Source: SIG607 sp045605385 (GTDB lineage Bacteria; Bacillota; Clostridia; Oscillospirales; Acutalibacteraceae). From it: a stretch of 64,000 nucleotides of DNA. A program made the translations under genes and the position numbers. The notes under the pieces are model-generated. The model did no database searches. It saw only the letters and a list, made by a program, of their open reading frames with translations, and was not told the DNA's origin. The DNA lies in assembly GCA_045605385.1 (NCBI GenBank), contig JAZUPW010000012.1:1-64000 (forward strand), given 5' to 3'. Position 1 is the first letter of the stretch, and each line of letters starts with the position of its first letter. Shown one piece after another: positions 18,397-25,629 of the stretch.

Positions 18397-19177
18397 ATTT
18401 AGATGCCTTATATTTTTCTAAAAAATCTGTTGGAGACATTCCTATATATTCTTTAAATTGGCGGCTGAAAAAATAAAGGTCGTTATATCCGCACAAATCT
18501 GCTGTTTGGGTAACGGTATAAAGTTCTGAACGCAACAGGTCACAGGCATGGTTAACTTTTAACTGAATGATATATTTTTTTGGAGAAACACCATATTTCT
18601 CTTTGAAGAGTCTTTGAAAATACGATTCCTTCATACCGCACATCGCAGCAAGTGTTGGGGTTGAAAGCGTTTCTTGCAAGAAACGGTCGTGAATATATTC
18701 TACCGCAGGTTTTATTTTTAGATAATGCTGAGCGGGTGTATAATTATTTTTTTGAAGTTCAGCAAAAATTTTATAAAGAATAGAGATTGCTTCCAAATAG
18801 TATCCGTCATTTTTGCCAACCCACGTTACAAAAAGTTTTTTAAAAAGTGTAGCAAACTTTTCGTTATATGCACCGTCACACACAAAGGCATAAGGAGAAA
18901 TTGGACGGTCAGCGTGAAAAAACACGTCAATACAATCTCCGCTTTCGTGGCGAACTACATCATATCGTTTAGTATTACCTTTTGGTAAGAACCGTATAGT
19001 GTTAGGCTTGGTTTCAAAAGTAAGATCGTCAAAATACACCGTTACGTGTCCCGAAAGGTGAAAGATCAACTCGTTGCAATTCAATGTGTGTCCAAAACTT
19101 GTCTTTTCTTCGGGATATTTATCTTTTCCCACCATTACAACGCGTTCAATATCAGTAATTATAAATTTCTTTTCCAT
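18395..19177 (-). CDS. AraC-family transcriptional regulator
   Basis: A 260-residue regulator with an N-terminal cupin-like sensor (FHLSGHVTVYFDDLTFETKP) and C-terminal AraC HTH motifs (STPTLAAMCGMKESYFQRLF and YTVTQTADLCGYNDLYFFSR), ending GMSPTDFLEKY. The ATG at 19177 (MEKKF) has GAGGG about 9 bases upstream; further in-frame ATG codons at 19192 and 19222 are less well placed. It is divergent from glycyl radical enzyme 1 and very likely controls it, perhaps through the dyad at 19238-19253. Confidence 0.83.
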   Translation of the reverse strand: MEKKFIITDIERVVMVGKDKYPEEKTSFGHTLNCNELIFHLSGHVTVYFDDLTFETKPNTIRFLPKGNTKRYDVVRHESGDCIDVFFHADRPISPYAFVCDGAYNEKFATLFKKLFVTWVGKNDGYYLEAISILYKIFAELQKNNYTPAQHYLKIKPAVEYIHDRFLQETLSTPTLAAMCGMKESYFQRLFKEKYGVSPKKYIIQLKVNHACDLLRSELYTVTQTADLCGYNDLYFFSRQFKEYIGMSPTDFLEKYKASK

Positions 19178-19237
19178 ATCATCATCCCTCATCTTTATAG
19201 CATTTTTGGTGATGTTTGTCAATTAAATTTAAAAAAA

Positions 19238-19300
19238 TGTACGGAAAAGTACAAATGAAAAAATAAGTGCATTTACTAATACTTTTACAAATGATATACT
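19238..19300 (+). promoter_or_regulatory. Promoter of glycyl radical enzyme 1 with upstream dyad
   Basis: TTTACT (19272-19277), 17-base spacer, TATACT (19295-19300). Upstream, at 19238-19253, lies the dyad TGTAC-GGAAAA-GTACA, in a position suited to an AraC-type activator. The divergent AraC gene starts at 19177. Confidence 0.55.
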
Positions 19301-19344
19301 TAACTAAACGTTTTTGTTGAATTAACATTATTTGGAGGCTAAGT

Positions 19345-21456
19345 ATGAACGAGAGAATTAAAAAAATGATGGAACTCACTATGAGCGGCAATATGTACGT
19401 TAAAACAGTTGATACCAAATTTGATCGAATGGATCTGTTTTTGCCTCAACAGGAAAGAGAAGTCAAGAGAATTTGTGAATATATTTTAAACCAACAACCA
19501 AATCTTACAAAGTATTCTGCCTTTACGGGTTTTTTTCGCTTTGACGGTAGTGTTGTCGGAGATGTTTTCAACCGTTCGGGTCATATAAATACCGAGTCTT
19601 TTATGGAAAAATTCTATCGTAAACAGGTTGACAATCTTTCTACAATGGATTGGCAACATGGCACGTCTGATTACAGAAAGGTCTTGAAAATTGGTATACG
19701 CGGTATTATAAAAGAAATTGAAACTGCCATCGCCGTACAGACCAACGATGAAAAAAAGAGATTTTTAATAGGCCTTAAAAAAATTGCCGAAACCTTTATT
19801 CTATGGATAAAAAAATGCGCATCAATCGTTTCTCAACATATAAACGAGGCTGAAAATGATGAATGCAAGAAAAATTATATACGCTTGTCTGATTCTCTTT
19901 TAAATATTGCAGAAAAACCGCCCGCTAACTTTTTTGAAGCGGTATTAACAATTTATGTTTGTTTCAGCCTTAACCCTGACAGTTTCGGAACGCTTGATCG
20001 CTATTTATCGCAGTTTTATTTTAGGGATGTAGCCAACGGCAGTTTGACTCGCAATGAAGCAAAGGTATATCTTCAAGAACTTTTTTTAATGGTGCAGGCA
20101 GCTACTCCTATTGGTCCGAATTTCACTAAAGGCGGACAATCTCATTTCTGTATTGGCGGACGTGATGAAAATGGTTTGGATTGCTATAACGAAATATCTG
20201 AAATCATTGTTGAAAGCCTTATGGAACTTGATACGCACATTCCTCAAATTACACTGCGTTGGACAAATGATACGCCTACAGATGTCCTTCGACATCTTCT
20301 TGACTGTGAGCGCAAAGACAAAAATAAACGTCTTGCTTTCACAAATGATGACAGAAGAATAGAAGCCTATACCAAAATATGCGGAATTCCGTATAAGGAA
20401 GCAATTAACTACACAATGGTTGGCTGCAACGAACCTGCCATGCTTGGCGGAATGTGTGCAAGCACTTCACACGCAAATCTTGCTCATTCTATTGAGCAAA
20501 CACTTCATACACGAGCCGATGAAATTGTTAACGCCGCTTCTTTTGATGAATTCTATGCGGTGTTTAAGGAACAACTATATTCTGATCTTGATATAATCTA
20601 TTACTACGATGATCAGTTTAATTTACAACGGGCGAAGGATATAAGTTATGTAAGCTGTATACTTCTTAACGGATGTATAGAAAATGGAAAAAGCATTACT
20701 CAAGGCGGTGTAAATTATGCGGTTTCTACGGTTATGTTTATCGGAAACGTCACGGTTATTGATTGTCTTGCTGTAATAAAGCAATTTGTTTTTGATGAAA
20801 AGATTGTAACAATGAAAGAAATGCTCAACGCATTGAAAAACAACTGGGAAGGATATGATGATTTAAGAAATCATATTTTAAAGAAGGGTATGTTCTTTGG
20901 AAACGATGATAACGTTTCGAATTACGTGGCGAAACGATTTTATGATGATCTTTATGAATACATTAAGAATAAAAGAACAGTTTTTGACTATCCAATAATG
21001 TTAGGAGATCACACGGGATATCAATTACATTTTAAATGGTTTGGTGAATTAACAAAGGCAACTCCGGACGGTAGATATAACGCAGAACCGTTAAGTTATG
21101 GATTATCACAAAACGACGCAAAAGCAAGAAACGGTCTGACCGCTCTTATGAACTCTATTTTAAAATTAGACGAGCATGGGATCTCCGGTGCAACCGTTAC
21201 CAATTTCAATCTTGATCCTTCATACGAAAAAGATGAGGAAAGTTTTGAAAAAACGGTTAGTATGCTGGAAAGTTTCCTGAAAAACGGCGGTATTCAATTC
21301 CAGCTCAATCATACAAGTTATGAAGAACTTCTGTCGGCTAAAAATAAACCTGACGATTATAAACACCTGAAGGTAAGAGTTACGGGGTATTCGGAATACT
21401 TTACAAAACTTAACGATGCAATTCAGGAATCCATTATAAATAGATATAAAAAATAA
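19345..21456 (+). CDS. Glycyl radical enzyme (PFL-like), copy 1
   Basis: A 703-residue glycyl radical enzyme. The active-site loop is VGCNEPAM with thiyl Cys361 and a Cys-x-Glu pair, the arrangement of eliminases and decarboxylases and not the Cys-Cys of true PFL. GELTKATPDGRYNAEPLSYG is the usual late GRE block. The radical Gly681 sits in RVTGYSEYF, 22 residues from the end. The enzyme needs a radical-SAM activase, but only a 12-codon stub of one follows. At 703 residues it is shorter than the named eliminases I know (roughly 790-850), so the substrate is unassigned. GGAGG precedes the ATG. Confidence 0.88.
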   Translation: MNERIKKMMELTMSGNMYVKTVDTKFDRMDLFLPQQEREVKRICEYILNQQPNLTKYSAFTGFFRFDGSVVGDVFNRSGHINTESFMEKFYRKQVDNLSTMDWQHGTSDYRKVLKIGIRGIIKEIETAIAVQTNDEKKRFLIGLKKIAETFILWIKKCASIVSQHINEAENDECKKNYIRLSDSLLNIAEKPPANFFEAVLTIYVCFSLNPDSFGTLDRYLSQFYFRDVANGSLTRNEAKVYLQELFLMVQAATPIGPNFTKGGQSHFCIGGRDENGLDCYNEISEIIVESLMELDTHIPQITLRWTNDTPTDVLRHLLDCERKDKNKRLAFTNDDRRIEAYTKICGIPYKEAINYTMVGCNEPAMLGGMCASTSHANLAHSIEQTLHTRADEIVNAASFDEFYAVFKEQLYSDLDIIYYYDDQFNLQRAKDISYVSCILLNGCIENGKSITQGGVNYAVSTVMFIGNVTVIDCLAVIKQFVFDEKIVTMKEMLNALKNNWEGYDDLRNHILKKGMFFGNDDNVSNYVAKRFYDDLYEYIKNKRTVFDYPIMLGDHTGYQLHFKWFGELTKATPDGRYNAEPLSYGLSQNDAKARNGLTALMNSILKLDEHGISGATVTNFNLDPSYEKDEESFEKTVSMLESFLKNGGIQFQLNHTSYEELLSAKNKPDDYKHLKVRVTGYSEYFTKLNDAIQESIINRYKK

Positions 21457-21460
21457 TACT

Positions 21461-21499
21461 ATGAAAGCGACGATTTTTGATATATCAAGAAATTCATAA
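21461..21499 (+). pseudogene. Remnant of a glycyl radical enzyme activase (first 12 codons)
   Basis: Four bases after the radical-enzyme stop an ATG opens the frame MKATIFDISRNS and then stops. This matches the very start of radical-SAM GRE activases, which read roughly G-x-IFDIQ-R-x-S followed by HDGPGIRT and the CxxxCxxC cluster motif. None of the later motifs follow; after about 20 bases the DUF4091 copy 2 gene begins. The position directly behind the enzyme is where activase genes usually sit. The simplest reading is a deletion that removed nearly the whole activase. A chance short frame is the alternative. Confidence 0.55.
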
Positions 21500-21520
21500 C
21501 TGACGTGGGGTGAATGAAAA

Positions 21521-23104
21521 ATGATAAAATACGGAGTGTTTTCGGATAACGAATGGCTATATCCGGATAGTAAAATAACAAACGTTAACAGTGCTGAACT
21601 TTATGCCGCAAGGGGTAGTGACGTTTGTTTTCAGATATTAACAGATTACAAACTCAATGGTGGAGAAAAAATAGATTTTGAGTTCAGTTTAAAGGGCTGT
21701 GTTGCCGAAGTAATGCAACTTGTTCCCGTGCGTGTAACGGCTAACAGTTCGGCCGACTACGGCATTGCAGAAAATTATGAAGAAGTTAAAGACTTTGTAA
21801 CCAAAAAAGCGCCTTTTTGGGTGTACGACGTAACAAAGCCTATAAACGACGGTGAAACCGTAAAGGGTAGGGCGGCTTTTTTTGTCAGAGTAAACGTAGA
21901 GTCTTTTGCGCAAGCAGGGGAGTATAAAACAGAATTAAAACTGATTGTTAATGAAAATACGGTTTTAGTTCCTGTTTATTTAAAAATATATTCTACCGTT
22001 GTGCCAAGCCTTGAAAATGCGGCTTTTCATATGACTAACTGGTTACAATTTGAACACATTGAAGAAAAGCATTCTGTTGCAAGGCTTTACGGTGTGAAAG
22101 AATACAGCGAAGAAAGTTATAAAATTATTGAAGAATATATGCATAACCTTGTGGATATGCGAAACGATACGCTGATGCTTCCGCTGGGAAAACCTGTTAA
22201 AGATAAAAACGGTACTATAGTTTCGTTTGATTTTAGTCAGGTTGAACGTGTTGGTAATTTAGCGCTTGCTTGCGGCTTTAAGTATATAATGGGTGGATTT
22301 GTTGCCCGTTGGAAGGATTGGCGCGAAGCAGAACTTTGGCTTTGTTGGGACAGAAATACAAATGCAACTTCTATGGAAGGTTACCGCCAGTTAAAACTAT
22401 ACTTTGAAGGTGTTAAAAAATTAATTGGGGACAACGGTTGGGAAGGCAACTATTGGCAGTGCCTTGTTGATGAACCTCAGGATTATTCGGCTAAAGAGTA
22501 CAGGGCGTTATCGGCAATTTGCCGTAAACTTTTACCCGGTACTGTTATAAATGATCCCGTTGAAACCGTTGACGTTCAGGGCGCTCTTGATATATGGGTT
22601 GTAAAGCAGTCTATATACGATAAAAAGATAGAGCAGTTTAAAAAATTACAAGAATTAGGCGAAGAAATGTGGATATACACTTGTGGTTTCCCTGCCGGTA
22701 AAACGATGAACCGAGTTATAGATTTACCGCTTACTGCAAGTAGACTTCTTATGTGGATGTGCTACGGTTATAATGCTAAAGGTTTTTTGCATTTTGGCTA
22801 TTGTTTGCATAATGATGACGTGTATAATAATGTGAATTTTTATGTGCGTGAAGATAATATTTTCCCGCCTGGTAATGCCCATATAGTTTACCCTGGCAGC
22901 AAGGGCCCTTGGTACAGTGTTCGCGGACACGCTCAGCGTACAGGCGCACAAGATTTTGAACTTCTTAACATTTTAGGTACTCGCGGTAGAAACCAAAAAG
23001 CAAAGGAATTAGTTAATAAACTTTGCCGTAATTTCAGCGATTACGAAACTAATGCGGCTGTATTTGAAAGTGTCAGAAAAGAACTTTTAGAAGAATTGGG
23101 ATAA
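21521..23104 (+). CDS. DUF4091 / GH123-like glycosidase, copy 2
   Basis: A 527-residue paralogue of the protein at 16774-18357, with the same layout: beta-sandwich N-terminal half and DUF4091 barrel with QCLVDEPQDY (Asp-Glu pair). The final block, from GPWYSVRGHAQRTGAQDFE to the C-terminal LEELG, is identical in both proteins, while the N-terminal halves differ at many positions, which points to gene conversion at the 3' end. GGGGTGA precedes the ATG. It lies between the two glycyl radical enzyme genes, so its product or substrate is probably tied to their pathway. No signal peptide. Confidence 0.83.
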   Translation: MIKYGVFSDNEWLYPDSKITNVNSAELYAARGSDVCFQILTDYKLNGGEKIDFEFSLKGCVAEVMQLVPVRVTANSSADYGIAENYEEVKDFVTKKAPFWVYDVTKPINDGETVKGRAAFFVRVNVESFAQAGEYKTELKLIVNENTVLVPVYLKIYSTVVPSLENAAFHMTNWLQFEHIEEKHSVARLYGVKEYSEESYKIIEEYMHNLVDMRNDTLMLPLGKPVKDKNGTIVSFDFSQVERVGNLALACGFKYIMGGFVARWKDWREAELWLCWDRNTNATSMEGYRQLKLYFEGVKKLIGDNGWEGNYWQCLVDEPQDYSAKEYRALSAICRKLLPGTVINDPVETVDVQGALDIWVVKQSIYDKKIEQFKKLQELGEEMWIYTCGFPAGKTMNRVIDLPLTASRLLMWMCYGYNAKGFLHFGYCLHNDDVYNNVNFYVREDNIFPPGNAHIVYPGSKGPWYSVRGHAQRTGAQDFELLNILGTRGRNQKAKELVNKLCRNFSDYETNAAVFESVRKELLEELG

Positions 23105-23258
23105 TAAAAAATCCAACTCATATTTGTTTTACTGGTAAGGATTATAAAAGAGTCTATCAAGAGGAAATCATTTCATTGTGCCGCACGTTTTTTGTTTTAA
23201 CAATCGTTAGTTTTAGCCAAATTTAGTTCGAAAAAAGACAAAAATTCGTATTATTACA

Positions 23259-23286
23259 TTTACAAAAAAATTGCAAACGATAAAAT
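23259..23286 (+). promoter_or_regulatory. Putative promoter of glycyl radical enzyme 2
   Basis: TTTACA (23259-23264), 16-base spacer, TAAAAT (23281-23286). It lies in the 215-base gap after DUF4091 copy 2, in which I see no gene. Confidence 0.5.
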
Positions 23287-23319
23287 TAAAATGAAAATAT
23301 GAAACATCGGAGGCTTTAT

Positions 23320-25569
23320 ATGAATTATATTAGCAGTGAGGATAGAGAATTTATTGAAAATAAATATCACGATACCCAAAAGCCTTTTGACCCATTTGAA
23401 CGCTTTAAATATCACGGCAAAGTAACCGAATATTCTGAAGGACTTGACGATAGTGAAATGCGCATTCAGATGGATCGATTTTATAAAGAGGGAAAGGGGC
23501 GAGATAGAGCGCTCGTTAAGGCAGAAGCTTTTGCCTTTGTGCTCGATAATGCCAAGATAAGCGTAAGTGATAAGGACTATTTCCCCTGCATATATAACTG
23601 GGGCAGACCACTTGATGAACCTTTAATAGATAAATGGACACGCGAACTTTTCGATAGTATCGAAGGCTTAAACGAGCAGATTTCAGATTATTTTGACTCG
23701 GGAGCTACTGTAATGTGGCTTGACACCTGCCACGTTGTTCCCGATTGGCAGGATATACTTTCGCTTGGTTTTTCGGGTTTGCTTGAAAGAGCTGAAAGTT
23801 ATCATCAAAAATTCAAACAAGATGGTTCACTCACACAAAAAGAAGATGCTTTTTTTACCTCAATCGAAATAGAATATAAGGCAATTTTGCGACTTATTGA
23901 AAGAATAGAAAGATATGCAAAAAAACATCCGAGCGAGAAAGCAACGCTGATTTATAAATCTCTTGAAACAATTAAACAGCGCCCACCAGAGAACACCTTC
24001 GAGGTGCTTATGTTAATGTATGTTTATTTTATGTGTTCTGAGTCTATTGACAGTTTTCAGGTGCGCTCATTGGGAAACGGTTTTGACCGTGCGCTTTATA
24101 AGTATTATAAAAATGACATTGAAAACGGCACTTTTACAAGAGAACAGATAAAATCCTTTATTGCTTATTTCTTTTTACAGTTTTCGGCTATCGGTAATTA
24201 TTTCGGTCAGCCTCTCTACCTTTGCAGTACTGATTATGACTGCAAAACCGATATTTCAACTTTGACTTTGGATATTTTAGAAGTTTTTGATTCTCTTGAT
24301 ATTTATAATCCAAAAATTCAGATAAAGGTTGATGAAAAAACGCCCAAACAGGTGCTTTTGAAGGCGCTTGATATTGTAAGAAGAGGGAAAAGTAGTTTTG
24401 TGTTCTGTTGTGTTCCCGGAATGATAAAAGCACTTATGGGGTGCTATGGAACAACCTATGAAGAAGCACGTGATTGCGATATAAGTGGTTGCAACGAAAT
24501 GCACGTAAGAGCTGATGAGGCAAATATGATTTCGGGGATTTTAAACGTTTCAAAGGCGGTCAGCTATGCTTTTGATAACGGATATGACGAGATTGTAGGG
24601 AAGCAAATTGGCCTTAAAACAGGCGAGGTTGAAACTTTTAAGACTTTTGAAGAATTTTATGATGCAGTTATAAAACAGTTAACCCATTTAATTGATGAGG
24701 CAATAGGAATGGCGAGAAAATACGAGCATTACGTTGCTGAGGTTAACCCCTCCATAATGCTTTCGGCAACTATGAAGCACGCTCTCGAAAGGAAGGTTGA
24801 TGCCTATGCTTTTGGAGTTAAATATCCTACTTCTTCAATTCTTTATAATGCATACGCCACAACCGTTGATAGCATTTTAGCAGTAAAGGATATAGTTTTC
24901 GATAAAAAAGAAGCTACTCTTGAAGATTTTAAAAATGCCCTTGATAACAACTGGGAGGGCTATGAATGGCTTAGAGAAAAAACGCTGAACTGCGAACATA
25001 AATACGGAATAAATGATGAAGAGGCAGATATATATGCACGGGCTTTCCATACATGGCTTTCAATGTATATAACAGGCCAGAAAAACAGCCGTGGCGGCGT
25101 TTATAAAACCGGCGCCCCCTCAACTCTTCATTTTATTTCTCAGGGTAAATTAACAAAGGCAACCCCCGATGGTAGAAAAATGGGAGAAGAACTTTCTAAG
25201 AACTCTGCTCCGGTTATAGGAATGGAACGCCGAGGTGTTACCGCGATGCTCAATTCTGCATTAAAAACAATACCTTCGCTAAATTCTGAGGCTTACGTGC
25301 TTGACGTAATGATGCACCCTTCGGCAACAAGCGGCGAGGAGGGACTTGAAGCTATGTACGCCCTTGTTATGAGTTATATGAAGCGCGAAGGTGTTTCGAT
25401 ACAGTTTAACGTTTTTAACAGTCAGATGCTTCGGGATGCACAGGAAAACCCTGAAAAATATAAGAATTTGCAAGTCAGGGTTTCGGGGTGGAGCGTTCTT
25501 TGGAATAGTCTTTCGAAAGCCGAGCAGGAATCATATATAATAAGATCCGAAGGACTTGGAATAGGTTAA
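23320..25569 (+). CDS. Glycyl radical enzyme (PFL-like), copy 2
   Basis: A 749-residue glycyl radical enzyme, clearly different from copy 1. The active-site loop is ISGCNEMHVRADE with thiyl Cys391 and the Cys-Asn-Glu triad shared with copy 1. GKLTKATPDGRKMGEELSKN is the late GRE block, and the radical Gly723 sits in RVSGWSVLW. Known eliminases usually have GCVEP; the GCNE form in both copies hints at a common subfamily. The ATG at 23320 follows GGAGG. There is no activase gene within the window, so activation must come from elsewhere or from a shared enzyme. The substrate is unknown. Confidence 0.87.
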   Translation: MNYISSEDREFIENKYHDTQKPFDPFERFKYHGKVTEYSEGLDDSEMRIQMDRFYKEGKGRDRALVKAEAFAFVLDNAKISVSDKDYFPCIYNWGRPLDEPLIDKWTRELFDSIEGLNEQISDYFDSGATVMWLDTCHVVPDWQDILSLGFSGLLERAESYHQKFKQDGSLTQKEDAFFTSIEIEYKAILRLIERIERYAKKHPSEKATLIYKSLETIKQRPPENTFEVLMLMYVYFMCSESIDSFQVRSLGNGFDRALYKYYKNDIENGTFTREQIKSFIAYFFLQFSAIGNYFGQPLYLCSTDYDCKTDISTLTLDILEVFDSLDIYNPKIQIKVDEKTPKQVLLKALDIVRRGKSSFVFCCVPGMIKALMGCYGTTYEEARDCDISGCNEMHVRADEANMISGILNVSKAVSYAFDNGYDEIVGKQIGLKTGEVETFKTFEEFYDAVIKQLTHLIDEAIGMARKYEHYVAEVNPSIMLSATMKHALERKVDAYAFGVKYPTSSILYNAYATTVDSILAVKDIVFDKKEATLEDFKNALDNNWEGYEWLREKTLNCEHKYGINDEEADIYARAFHTWLSMYITGQKNSRGGVYKTGAPSTLHFISQGKLTKATPDGRKMGEELSKNSAPVIGMERRGVTAMLNSALKTIPSLNSEAYVLDVMMHPSATSGEEGLEAMYALVMSYMKREGVSIQFNVFNSQMLRDAQENPEKYKNLQVRVSGWSVLWNSLSKAEQESYIIRSEGLGIG

Positions 25570-25579
25570 TATTGAACTA

Positions 25580-25609
25580 AAAAAGGCAATGCTAAGCATT
25601 GCCTTTTTA
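25580..25609. terminator. Bidirectional terminator
   Basis: Hairpin AAAAGGCAATGC/GCATTGCCTTTT between glycyl radical enzyme 2 and the leftward GH106-like gene. Confidence 0.88.
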
Positions 25610-25629
25610 CTATCCTTAAACAGTACGTC

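Noticed and set aside
23105..23258. Possible gene fragment after DUF4091 copy 2 (frame with TGKDYKRVYQEEIISL) and a short similarity to the end of the GH106-like gene (AAAATCCAACTC)
   Set aside because: The frame has no start or ribosome site and no family I recognise; a 12-base match is too short to claim a rearrangement.
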